A stretch of DNA of 64,000 bases from Candidatus Gastranaerophilales bacterium. GTDB lineage: Bacteria > Cyanobacteriota > Vampirovibrionia > Gastranaerophilales > Gastranaerophilaceae. Below are positions 19,054 to 27,412 of the stretch, piece by piece. A model generated the notes under the pieces. The model had not been told where the DNA came from and did not search any database. It saw only the letters and a list, made by a program, of their open reading frames with translations. The DNA is taken from NCBI GenBank assembly GCA_944325895.1, contig CALVCA010000006.1:45316-109315 (forward strand), written 5' to 3'. Position numbers and translations under genes: made by a program. Positions within the stretch are counted from its first letter, which is position 1, and each line of letters begins with the position of its first letter.

Positions 19054-21333
19054 ATGGCTTTTGACGATAGTACAATTAAACAAAATATGAATGTACAGCA
19101 GGTGCAGACGACGACTTCGGGTTCTGTGTCACCGGGAGCTGCGGCAGAACAGAATGTTACGGTACCTATAAATATTGATAAAGAGCTATTAAAAATATTA
19201 GGCTTAACAGTTGAACAATATTTAAATCTTTCTGATGAGCAAAAGCTCCAAGTAAATAATCAGATTAATCAAATTAAAAACCCTGCGGATGAAACCAATT
19301 TTGGCATAACAGGTTTGACAGTTGAAAAAACAAATAATACAGAATCAACATTAACTAAAGCTCTTGGCAATCTTGAATTAATGCAGAATGAAAGTTTAAA
19401 AATACAAGTTGATGCTGACATTATAAGACGGGATAATGAAACAGAACAAAAAATAACAGAAACAGACTGGAAAAACATGTCTGCAGACGAAAGACGTGCT
19501 TATATAAAAATAGCAGCGGATAAGCTATTAAAAGATATACCTGAAGAAGAACGAGGGGATATAATTAAAAACGCTATTGACCGCAAAATAAAAGAGGACA
19601 AAGGTTTTACGGATGAGCACTGGAATAATATGTCTGACAGACGTAAAGAACGTCTTAGAGAAAGATTCATTTCCGATTTTGAAATTGCGATTGAAAAAGG
19701 TTTTTTATCAAAAGATGAACTTAAAACCCTGACATATGAAGAAAGATTAGATCTAGAAATAACCCAAAAAGAAAACCATATTAAAAATATGGACGAATTA
19801 AAAAAACAACTGGAAGCTGCATTACCGGATAAAACAGATGAGGCAGATAATATTAAAAACCTTCAAGATCTTGCTAAAAAAATGGCTGCAAATAAAAAAG
19901 ATTTACAAAGGAAAAAAGCACAGAAAGACTTGTTATCTGCACTTAACAATAAATCTGATATGCCAACAACAATTGAAGCCTATAAAGCCGAAAACGGCAA
20001 TCCCCCGGATTTATCAACTGAAGAAGGGTTAAATGATTTCCTTGAATTCAGGGATAAACGCTTTGAAAAAATGTCCCCGCAAGAGAAAGTAAAGGCAATA
20101 TTTACAGATTTTAAGGGAATATTTACTTATGCAGATGAATTAGAAGAAAATGGAGATATTGAAAAAGCTGGCAGAATTAAAAGGAAGGTTGCGGCTGATT
20201 TAGAGCGGCTTGGTATTGATAATGATATGGCAGAACAGATACAAAATGGTACAGTTGATCCTGCAGAAGCACAAAAAGTCTTAGACAATTTAGCCGCAGA
20301 AATGCAAAAAATTAAAAACCCGACAGCAAAACATCAAAACAGTGTAAATGTTTTGGCGATGAACTATGGTGCTATCAGATCAAGAAATTTACCAATGAGT
20401 AAAGCTGCGGAAGCATTATATAAAGATCCACGTTTTACGGAATCTTTTGGTGACGGTTACCGGTCAATCAAAGGCAATACTCATATCGCAGAAGATATGA
20501 TACGTTTAGCACCGCAAGTGGATAAACAATTCCAAATTTCAGAAGCTCAAAAGAACATGGATTACACCTACACTTTTGAAAACGAAGAAGATACAGTGTT
20601 GTTGCAAAAACAAATTGCCGATACTATGGGCGAATTCGATATTGACAATCAAGATGACATCTATAAAATAGTTATGTCATCAAAATTCGATGAAGTTCAG
20701 GAATATGCCGCAAACAATATCTACAAATTAGACGAAAGCGTCAGAGATTGGGCAAGCGATTACACAAAATCCCTCGGCAAAGAAAACCTTACGGATGCAA
20801 TCCAAACAGAACCGCCTGTTGTGGACACAACATCAACAAGCAATACTGAATCGCCATCTTATAACAACAATTCTGAACCCATTATTAACGAGGTTACAAA
20901 TACAGTTTTATATGATAATTTGACGGCAAATACCAAAAAGGTTTATGACACAATCCAAACAGCTGAAAAAATCTCTCTTAATGATGCGGTTAAACATTTT
21001 AAACAATTAACAAGATCTGAACAGGAAGCTCTTTTAAAAGCATTGCCGGCGAAATTATTTGACAAATTACCTATTAAAATGTGCGATAATTTTCCGGAAC
21101 TTATTCCTGTCTTCGTTGATTCAGGTCGTGGAACTGAAATCTTTAGCAAATGCAGTTCCAGTCTTGTTAAAACTTCTGCCGTTAAATATATGAATAAAGG
21201 TGATAAAACACGCAGACAGCTTCAAGAATACATGACAGCACATCCCGAAGAATTTAACAAAATGACACAGGAAGCCGTATTAGGGAAACAAGATGCTGCT
21301 AAAAACGCTATCGGTTTTGAAAAAATCGGTTGA
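19054..21333 (+). CDS. Large hypothetical coiled-coil protein (759 aa)
   Basis: A long, charged, largely helical protein without signal peptide or membrane segment. The first ~25 residues are Ser/Thr/Gln-rich. Residues ~40-400 are rich in Lys/Glu with many short helices (DEQKLQVNNQINQIKN, KEDKGFTDEHWNNMSDRRKERL). A Ser/Thr/Pro linker near 590-620 precedes a final helical region. No known domain is recognised. Two TGTAAAC/TGTAAC boxes lie upstream (18963-18980). It may be structural or an export substrate, but nothing proves this. Confidence 0.7.
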   Translation: MAFDDSTIKQNMNVQQVQTTTSGSVSPGAAAEQNVTVPINIDKELLKILGLTVEQYLNLSDEQKLQVNNQINQIKNPADETNFGITGLTVEKTNNTESTLTKALGNLELMQNESLKIQVDADIIRRDNETEQKITETDWKNMSADERRAYIKIAADKLLKDIPEEERGDIIKNAIDRKIKEDKGFTDEHWNNMSDRRKERLRERFISDFEIAIEKGFLSKDELKTLTYEERLDLEITQKENHIKNMDELKKQLEAALPDKTDEADNIKNLQDLAKKMAANKKDLQRKKAQKDLLSALNNKSDMPTTIEAYKAENGNPPDLSTEEGLNDFLEFRDKRFEKMSPQEKVKAIFTDFKGIFTYADELEENGDIEKAGRIKRKVAADLERLGIDNDMAEQIQNGTVDPAEAQKVLDNLAAEMQKIKNPTAKHQNSVNVLAMNYGAIRSRNLPMSKAAEALYKDPRFTESFGDGYRSIKGNTHIAEDMIRLAPQVDKQFQISEAQKNMDYTYTFENEEDTVLLQKQIADTMGEFDIDNQDDIYKIVMSSKFDEVQEYAANNIYKLDESVRDWASDYTKSLGKENLTDAIQTEPPVVDTTSTSNTESPSYNNNSEPIINEVTNTVLYDNLTANTKKVYDTIQTAEKISLNDAVKHFKQLTRSEQEALLKALPAKLFDKLPIKMCDNFPELIPVFVDSGRGTEIFSKCSSSLVKTSAVKYMNKGDKTRRQLQEYMTAHPEEFNKMTQEAVLGKQDAAKNAIGFEKIG

Positions 21334-21357
21334 TTTTCAGTTATGTTTGTAATTTAA

Positions 21358-22278
21358 TTGTCTTACAGCGGTTCGCCGCAAGTCCAAAAGAAAGAAGACA
21401 ATTTTAAATTGCCGAAAGAAATTATTTTAGCAAAACATGCGGGATTTTGCTACGGTGTCAAAAGAGCCGTTGAAACCGCTAAAAAATTAAAAGCCGAAAA
21501 CCCTGATAAAAATGTTTTTGTTTTGGGTGAACTTATTCATAACACACAAGTTATCCACGAATTGGAAACTTTAGGGATTAAAACTCTTAACAGTATACCT
21601 GAAAAAGGTGAAGGGATTTGTGTCATCAGAAGTCATGGCGAAAGTCCGCAGGTTATTGAAAAAATCAAACAAGCAGGATTTGAGCCTGTTGATTTGACGT
21701 GTCCTGACGTTAAAAAAGTTCAGCAAAAAGCAATTGAACTTGCAAAAGATAATTATTATGTAGTAATTGTCGGCAAATCAGAACACCCTGAAGTTATTGC
21801 AATCAAAGCAAATGCAGAACTTTATACCGATAAAGTCATTGTAGCAAGTTCCGTTGATAAATTAAAACCACTTGAAAAAGAATTAAAATCACATAAAAAA
21901 ATCGGTGTAGTGGTTCAAACAACCCAAAGAATTACTACTCTAACACCGATTGTTGACTATTTAACACCAATTGCCAAAGAATTACATATTGCAAATACAA
22001 TTTGTGCAAGTACTTCAATGCGGCAAACAGAAGCTAAAGAATTAGCACAAAACAGCGATCTTATGATTGTTGTAGGTTCAAAAAAAAGTGCTAATACAAC
22101 ACATTTAGCAGAAATTTTAAAAGATATAACAAAAACAATTCACATAGAAAACGATGAAGAATTGGAAAACTACACAGAATTAATCCAAAACGCACAAAAA
22201 ATTTCGATTACTGCAGGGGCATCCACTCCTCAGGAAGTTATAGAAAAAGTTATAGATAAAATCAGAAAAGGAGAATAA
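21358..22278 (+). CDS. ispH: 4-hydroxy-3-methylbut-2-enyl diphosphate reductase
   Basis: Last enzyme of the MEP isoprenoid pathway, an iron-sulfur reductase making IPP and DMAPP. The three cluster Cys are in AGFCYGV, DLTCPDV and TICASTS. RSHGESP, SEHPEV and SANTTHLAEI are also conserved. The only start candidates are TTG codons: TTG 21358, just after an in-frame TAA, or the TTG of KLPKEI about 17 codons later. No Shine-Dalgarno is visible. It lies 24 nt after the 759-aa gene and 1 nt before rpsA. IspH next to or fused with S1 repeats is known in Clostridia. Confidence 0.93.
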   Translation: MSYSGSPQVQKKEDNFKLPKEIILAKHAGFCYGVKRAVETAKKLKAENPDKNVFVLGELIHNTQVIHELETLGIKTLNSIPEKGEGICVIRSHGESPQVIEKIKQAGFEPVDLTCPDVKKVQQKAIELAKDNYYVVIVGKSEHPEVIAIKANAELYTDKVIVASSVDKLKPLEKELKSHKKIGVVVQTTQRITTLTPIVDYLTPIAKELHIANTICASTSMRQTEAKELAQNSDLMIVVGSKKSANTTHLAEILKDITKTIHIENDEELENYTELIQNAQKISITAGASTPQEVIEKVIDKIRKGE

Positions 22279-22279
22279 A

Positions 22280-23341
22280 ATGACAAAAACATTAGAAAAA
22301 ATGGATGAATTTGAAAAGCTTTTAGAAGAAAGTTTTTCCAGATCGTACACAGTAGCCGATATAGTTGAAGGCACTGTTATGAAAAAAGACCAAGACGGAT
22401 ATTTAGTAAGTATTAAAGGTGCAAAAACAGAAGCATACCTGCCTTCAAAAGAAATTCCCGAAGGAATGGAATCTTTGGAGACAGGTGATATTAAAGAATT
22501 TTATGTTTTAAAAGAAGAAAATGACGAAGATGGCATGGTTCTTTCATTAAAACGAATAGCTTTTGCACAAGCTTGGGCACAATTAAACGATGCAAAAATT
22601 CAAGGCGATACAATTTTAGCGAAAGTAGTATCTGTTGTAAAAGGCGGAGTTTTAGTTGACGTTGCGGATTTAAAAGGTTTTATTCCTTCATCACAATTAA
22701 GAACCGGCACACCTTTTGACGGATTAGTAGATCAAAAAATTGAAGTTAAAGTTCTTGAAGCTGATCCTAAGAAAAACAAACTGATACTTTCACAACGTCA
22801 AGCAGTGGCAGAACAGCGTGATCAGGTTGTTGATAACATATTATCAACACTTGAAGAAGGACAGATTGTAAAAGGTGAAGTTGTCAGAATTGCTGATTTC
22901 GGAGCATTTGTTGATATCAACGGTATTGACGGATTATTGCCTATTTCCGAAATTTCATGGTCTAGAATTAAACACCCGTCAGATGTAATATCTTTAGGTG
23001 AAACCATTGAAGTTAAAATTATTAAAATTGACAGTGAATTAAAAAGAATTTCTCTTTCTTTAAAGAGAATGGGAGAAGACCCGTGGCATCAAATTGAAGG
23101 TCAATTTAACGAAGGACAGGTGATAACGGGAACTGTTAACAAAGTTACCGGATTTGGGGCATTTATAAACATATTCCCGGGAGTTGAGGCTTTATTGCCG
23201 GTAGCGGAGATGGCAGAAGAAAACGTAAATCCGTTTAACAAATTCAAAGTAGGTGACAGCGTTGAAGTTCTTATTAAAAAATTCACACCGCAAGAACACC
23301 GAATTGCATTAAGCATCAAAGATATTAATAAAGATGCATAA
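22280..23341 (+). CDS. rpsA: 30S ribosomal protein S1 (four S1 domains)
   Basis: An RNA-binding protein that helps mRNA loading on the ribosome. Four S1/OB domains are visible, each starting with a G-xx-V-x-G-x-V turn: about residues 25-95 (EGTVMKKDQDGYLVSI), 108-175 (LAKVVSVVKGGVLVDV), 193-262 (KGEVVRIADFGAFVDI) and 278-350 (TGTVNKVTGFGAFINI). The 353-aa length is shorter than the six-domain proteobacterial form and similar to cyanobacterial and Gram-positive forms. Its ribosome site (AAAAGGAGAA) overlaps the ispH end, and a terminator follows. Confidence 0.92.
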   Translation: MTKTLEKMDEFEKLLEESFSRSYTVADIVEGTVMKKDQDGYLVSIKGAKTEAYLPSKEIPEGMESLETGDIKEFYVLKEENDEDGMVLSLKRIAFAQAWAQLNDAKIQGDTILAKVVSVVKGGVLVDVADLKGFIPSSQLRTGTPFDGLVDQKIEVKVLEADPKKNKLILSQRQAVAEQRDQVVDNILSTLEEGQIVKGEVVRIADFGAFVDINGIDGLLPISEISWSRIKHPSDVISLGETIEVKIIKIDSELKRISLSLKRMGEDPWHQIEGQFNEGQVITGTVNKVTGFGAFINIFPGVEALLPVAEMAEENVNPFNKFKVGDSVEVLIKKFTPQEHRIALSIKDINKDA

Positions 23342-23367
23342 AAAGCTCCCTTCGGGGAGCTTTTTTT
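23342..23367 (+). terminator. Rho-independent terminator after rpsA
   Basis: AAAGCTCCC/GGGAGCTTT stem with a TTCG loop, then T7. Confidence 0.92.
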
Positions 23368-23380
23368 ATAAGCAGATTTA

Positions 23381-23389
23381 TGTTACAAT
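23381..23389 (+). promoter_or_regulatory. Extended -10 promoter of ribE, predicted leaderless
   Basis: TGTTACAAT (TACAAT 23384-23389) ends 6 nt before the ribE ATG. No good -35 and no Shine-Dalgarno are seen, which fits an extended -10 promoter making a leaderless mRNA. Confidence 0.55.
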
Positions 23390-23395
23390 ACAAAT

Positions 23396-23989
23396 ATGTT
23401 TACCGGAATAGTTGAAGAAACAGGGATATTAAAAAACTTAAAAGACTCCGTCATAACCGTACAATGTAAAAAGGTTTTAGAAGGGACACATCCAGGCGAC
23501 AGCATTGCAATTAACGGGTGCTGCCAAACAGTCACATCAATAACTCCTGAAAGTTTCTCTGCTGACGTTAGCAGCGAAACTTTCAAAATCACAAATTTTA
23601 ACAGTTTAAAACCCGGCGACATTGTCAATTTGGAAAGAGCATTAACACCATCTACACGTATGGGAGGACACATTGTTCAAGGTCACATTGATATGACAGC
23701 TAAATATTTAGGGGATATGAAATTTGAAATTCCTGACAGTAAATATATTGTCTATAAAGGCTCTATTACAGTAAACGGTGTGAGCTTAACAGTTTCAAAA
23801 CTTGAAAAAAATACATTTACGGTTGCAATAATTCCGCATACACTTGAAAATACCAACCTAAAATATTTAAAAAAAGGAGATTTGGTAAACATAGAAACAG
23901 ACATTTTAGGCAGATATGTTGAAAAATTTTTATCAACGGAGCATAATAACATTGACGAAAACTTTTTAGCAGAAAACGGATTTATGTAA
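23396..23989 (+). CDS. ribE: Riboflavin synthase alpha chain
   Basis: Converts two 6,7-dimethyl-8-ribityllumazine molecules to riboflavin. The N-terminal MFTGIVEETG is diagnostic. The protein is two lumazine-binding barrels (about 1-95 and 96-197) with paired motifs GDSIAINGCCQTV and SITVNGVSLTV. MGGHIVQGHID marks the barrel junction. Length 197 aa is normal. It is followed 1 nt later by ribBA, so the two form an operon. ribD and ribH are not in the window. Confidence 0.95.
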   Translation: MFTGIVEETGILKNLKDSVITVQCKKVLEGTHPGDSIAINGCCQTVTSITPESFSADVSSETFKITNFNSLKPGDIVNLERALTPSTRMGGHIVQGHIDMTAKYLGDMKFEIPDSKYIVYKGSITVNGVSLTVSKLEKNTFTVAIIPHTLENTNLKYLKKGDLVNIETDILGRYVEKFLSTEHNNIDENFLAENGFM

Positions 23990-23990
23990 T

Positions 23991-25193
23991 ATGGAAGAAT
24001 TCAGATTTGACAGTATAGAAGAAGCAATAAAAGATTTTAAAGCAGGGAAAATGCTGATTGTTGCGGATGATGAAGATCGTGAAAATGAAGGAGATTTAAT
24101 CTGTTCAGGTCAAATGACAACGCCCGAGGTGATAAATTTTATGGCAAATGAAGCAAAAGGGCTTATTTGCTTGGCGATTTCAGCGGATATAGCTAAAAAA
24201 CTGGATTTACCGCAGATGGTAGAACAGAATACAGAAGGTATGAGGACCGCATTTACAGTAAGCATTGATGCTGCTGACGGAATAACAACCGGTATTTCAG
24301 CATTTGACAGGGCAAAGACAATAGAAACGGCATTGGCACCTGATGCTGTTCCGTCAGATTTAAGAAGACCGGGGCATTTATTCCCTTGTGTTGCAAGAGA
24401 AGGCGGAGTGTTACAAAGGACAGGACATACCGAAGCTGTTGTGGATTTGGCAAAGTTATGCGGACATACTTTAGGCGGAGTTATGTGCGAAATTATGAAC
24501 GATGACGGACATATGATGCGTCGTGATGATTTAAGAAAATTTGCGGATAAACACAATATTAAATTCATATCCGTAGCTGAACTAATAGCATACAGACTGC
24601 AGTCTGAAAGATTTGTAACCCGTGAAGCCGAAGCTTTTTTGCCAACGGAATTCGGCGAATTTATGATATACGGTTATCGTAACAATTTAACCGGAATGGA
24701 GTATGCAGCATTAGTAAAAGATGACAGCTCGGACAAAATACCTGCCATAAGGGTTCACAGTGAATGTTTAACTGGCGATATATTTCACAGTCTTAAATGC
24801 GATTGTAATTCACAACTGCACGGGGCTTTGAAATATATAAACGACTACGGCAAAGGGGCATTAATTTATATGAGGGGTCATGAAGGCAGAGGAATAGGGC
24901 TTGTTAATAAAATAAAAGCATACAAACTTCAAGAATGCGGTCAAGATACGGTTGAGGCAAATATTTCTTTAGGCTTTAAACCTGATTTAAGAGATTACGG
25001 AGCCGGAGCACAAATAATACTTGATTTAGGATTTAAAACCTTCAACCTGATAACTAACAATCCCAAAAAAATTATTGCTCTAAAAGGTTATGGATTGAAC
25101 GTTAATGATATAATAAAATTAACACCGGAAATTAATAAATATAACCGGCGGTATATGGAAACTAAGAAAGATAAAATGCACCATATGTTATAA
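23991..25193 (+). CDS. ribBA: Bifunctional DHBP synthase / GTP cyclohydrolase II
   Basis: Supplies both riboflavin precursors. The N-terminal half is 3,4-dihydroxy-2-butanone-4-phosphate synthase (ADDEDRENEGDL, DRAKTIETAL, RPGHLFPC, RTGHTEAVVDLA). The C-terminal half is GTP cyclohydrolase II with the zinc Cys cluster in CLTGDIFHSLKCDC and the signature YMRGHEGRGIGLVNKIKAY. Length 400 aa is typical. The start codon at 23991 lies 1 nt after the ribE stop. Co-transcription with ribE and the next GNAT gene is likely. Confidence 0.96.
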   Translation: MEEFRFDSIEEAIKDFKAGKMLIVADDEDRENEGDLICSGQMTTPEVINFMANEAKGLICLAISADIAKKLDLPQMVEQNTEGMRTAFTVSIDAADGITTGISAFDRAKTIETALAPDAVPSDLRRPGHLFPCVAREGGVLQRTGHTEAVVDLAKLCGHTLGGVMCEIMNDDGHMMRRDDLRKFADKHNIKFISVAELIAYRLQSERFVTREAEAFLPTEFGEFMIYGYRNNLTGMEYAALVKDDSSDKIPAIRVHSECLTGDIFHSLKCDCNSQLHGALKYINDYGKGALIYMRGHEGRGIGLVNKIKAYKLQECGQDTVEANISLGFKPDLRDYGAGAQIILDLGFKTFNLITNNPKKIIALKGYGLNVNDIIKLTPEINKYNRRYMETKKDKMHHML

Positions 25194-25201
25194 GGAGTTT
25201 T

Positions 25202-26206
25202 ATGACCGAATATCAGGCAAAGTTATTATCAGAAGAAAATTATAAAGGTTTTGAAACCGTTTATAATGATTTCAGAACACGTGCTGCTACAGATTACAAC
25301 TTTGAACTTGAACCGTTGAGTTATGAAGATTTTATTGAGTCAACAAAAAAAGACTTAATAAAATGCGTAATATTATTGGAAGACACAATTCCGACAGCAT
25401 TTTTAGTCTATACAACATTGATATCCGAGGCAATTGAGCTTAATATAATTCATTCACTAAATTTAGAGAACGAACTTGTAAGAAGCAAATATCTTTTGGA
25501 AGAATTTTTAAAAGAAACAGAAGAAATACGAAAAAATAAAATAGTATGTTATCCAATGCTCGGAATACAAAAAACTCTAATCGGAGAAATAGCCCGTTTT
25601 GGTTTCAAATTTGTCGGTATTGCTGTCTTAAGGTTTATGATGAGCGGTACAAATTCCGTTGAGATACTGGAAATGACCCAAACCAGGAATTTCCCTTCAT
25701 GCTACAGCGTAATACCGTGGGATGAAAAATATTTTAATGATGCTGTAAATATAGTACAGGAAGCATTTGAAGAAAGTGCCGATGCTCTGTTTGACCCGAG
25801 GTTTAAAACTTTAGACGGTACATTTGATATTCTTACAAAAATAACTAAAAATATATATGCCGAATTTTTACCGGAAGCAACGAGCATATTAATGTGCGAC
25901 AATAACCCCGTAGGATTCTGCTTTATGAATTTAACGGGCGGAACAATAGTTAACATACCGATTGTAGCAATAAAAAAAGAGCATCAAGGCAGAGGACTTT
26001 CAAAATTAATGCTGAAATATTCCGTAGAAAACATTGTAAATCAAGTAAAAAATGCTAAACGTCCTATCACAGAAATTAATACGTGTACGGAAACGAATAA
26101 TTTTCAGGCATTAAAAATGTATCGTCATTTAGGGTTTAAAGAAGATTACAGCTATCCGCAGTCATATTTACCGAAAAAAGGAATTGCAAAAAATTCTAAA
26201 AAATGA
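25202..26206 (+). CDS. GNAT-family N-acetyltransferase
   Basis: The C-terminal ~120 residues carry the acetyl-CoA-binding GNAT core: VAIKKEHQGRGLSKLML (Q/RxxGxG/A loop) and TETNNFQALKMYRHLGF. The N-terminal half is a second, less clear alpha/beta domain, so this may be a two-domain GNAT. Substrate unknown. AAGGAG lies 6 nt before the ATG, and the gene is 8 nt after ribBA, so it is in the riboflavin operon. The leader ORF of cassette 2 begins 26 nt after its stop. Confidence 0.85.
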   Translation: MTEYQAKLLSEENYKGFETVYNDFRTRAATDYNFELEPLSYEDFIESTKKDLIKCVILLEDTIPTAFLVYTTLISEAIELNIIHSLNLENELVRSKYLLEEFLKETEEIRKNKIVCYPMLGIQKTLIGEIARFGFKFVGIAVLRFMMSGTNSVEILEMTQTRNFPSCYSVIPWDEKYFNDAVNIVQEAFEESADALFDPRFKTLDGTFDILTKITKNIYAEFLPEATSILMCDNNPVGFCFMNLTGGTIVNIPIVAIKKEHQGRGLSKLMLKYSVENIVNQVKNAKRPITEINTCTETNNFQALKMYRHLGFKEDYSYPQSYLPKKGIAKNSKK

Positions 26207-26232
26207 TATTATAAAAAAAAAGGAGTTTGGAT

Positions 26233-26286
26233 ATGAAAAATATAATAGCGGATAAGATAGTCGCCCCCCCCCTACGACAGGCTTGA
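26233..26286 (+). CDS. Short conserved leader ORF, cassette 2 (17 aa), ending in a poly-C tract
   Basis: Peptide MKNIIADKIVAPPLRQA, with AAAAGGAG 6-7 nt upstream. Nine consecutive C lie at 26264-26272. The downstream pilin frame is open from 26256, overlaps this ORF and is in the -1 frame, so one extra C or a -1 slip on the tract would fuse leader and pilin. Compare the copies at 1206 and 59743. Confidence 0.5.
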   Translation: MKNIIADKIVAPPLRQA

Positions 26287-27344
26287 TTAGTGCCTTTCGG
26301 GCTGTTTTTGGAAGTTTATTCCACGCTGCTCGTCATTCTGAGCGGAGCGGAGGTGCTACGCACGTAGACATATTAGATTTTGCATTGTCTTCTACACGTC
26401 ATTCTGAGCGGAGCGAAGAATCTTTTAATGAGATTCTTCGGGCTAAAGCCCTCAGAATGACGAATACAAATATAACTACTTGTAAAGCGGCACACCATAA
26501 CCACTTATTAACGAACTTATTCCACACAACCCGTCATTCTGAGCAAAGCGGTGCTACGCACGTAGACACATTAGGTTTGCCTTCTATACGTCATCCTGAG
26601 GCTTTAGACGAAGGTGCTACGCTCGTAGGTATGTTTGACAAAAATCGTCGTGCCGCATTCACGTTAGCCGAAATTCTAATCACCCTCGGAATTATTGGAA
26701 TTGTGGCTGCTATGACTATCCCTACCGTTGTTTCAAAAATTCAGGATATGGTATATAAAACTGCATACAAAACCGCTTTCAGTGATTTAAATCGAGCTCT
26801 TAAAATGCTTACCTATGAAGGAACTCAATTCCAAAAAATTGTTTATATGAAAGATGAAAATGGTAATCCAAGACCCGGATATGCACCTGCTTACGGTGAA
26901 AATTTTAAGATTTTGGCACAATATTTTAAAGCTACTAAAACTTGTTTTGATCATAAACGTGGAGATTTATGCTGGAAATGTAAAGGCGGTGAACAGGCAA
27001 ATACAACATATACAGATAGCGAATGGAAAGGTACAAGAGAATGTACCGGAGAAGCATACTCATTTGTTGATGCTCAAGGCAGAAATTGGGCAATGTATTC
27101 TAATAATGAGCCGATATTTTTGGTTGATACAAACGGTTTTAAAGGACCTAATCAACTCGGCAAAGACAGATTTCCTTTTGCAATGGTTGCCAGCAGTGAA
27201 AAAGGGAATATATCTTCAAATGCTATACCGGATAGTGTAATCCCCGGTAAAGGTCAGGATTTTACTTACAAAAACCGCTGGTGCCCCTCAGGTGAATGCT
27301 ACTATATTTCATGGATTTATGGAAGAAAGTACTATAAAAATTAA
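26283..27344 (+). CDS. Prepilin-type protein with repeat-derived N-terminal extension (cassette 2)
   Basis: A pilin-like protein. The prepilin motif NRRAAFTLAEILITLGIIG is followed by a hydrophobic helix and a ~200-residue soluble domain with several Cys. A conventional start would be ATG 26631 (MFDKNRR), preceded by no clear ribosome site. The frame is open for 116 further codons to TTG 26283, and on to 26256. This extension contains four CGTCATTCTGAG-type repeat copies spaced 66, 135 and 57 nt, all multiples of three. The upstream leader ORF supplies the only good ribosome site. The mature C-terminal domain differs from cassettes 1 and 3. Pilin identity is secure; the true start is uncertain. 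Confidence 0.75.
   Translation: MISAFRAVFGSLFHAARHSERSGGATHVDILDFALSSTRHSERSEESFNEILRAKALRMTNTNITTCKAAHHNHLLTNLFHTTRHSEQSGATHVDTLGLPSIRHPEALDEGATLVGMFDKNRRAAFTLAEILITLGIIGIVAAMTIPTVVSKIQDMVYKTAYKTAFSDLNRALKMLTYEGTQFQKIVYMKDENGNPRPGYAPAYGENFKILAQYFKATKTCFDHKRGDLCWKCKGGEQANTTYTDSEWKGTRECTGEAYSFVDAQGRNWAMYSNNEPIFLVDTNGFKGPNQLGKDRFPFAMVASSEKGNISSNAIPDSVIPGKGQDFTYKNRWCPSGECYYISWIYGRKYYKN
26397..26462. repeat. REP-like palindromic element inside pilin cassette 2
   Basis: CGTCATTCTGAGCGGAGCG at 26397 pairs with the inverted copy ending CTCAGAATGACG at 26462, forming a 66-bp hairpin element. Related copies lie at 1445 and 59967. Such CGTCATTCTGAG repeats occur in many bacterial genomes. Here it is translated in frame (RHSERSEES). 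Confidence 0.85.
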
Positions 27345-27412
27345 AACTATATTGAAATGATATTTAAAAAGACTTAATAGACTTTTTTTAAAAAATCATT
27401 TAAAATAAACAT

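Noticed and set aside
26290..26320. GCCTTTCGGGCTGTTTTT after the leader ORF as an attenuator terminator
   Set aside because: The stem is only about 3 bp, far weaker than the clear terminators in this window, so attenuation is not supported.
26331..26630. CGTCATTCTGAG repeats read as a CRISPR array or insertion sequence
   Set aside because: Spacing is irregular, the repeats are palindromic REP-like units without spacers, and no transposase or cas gene is present.
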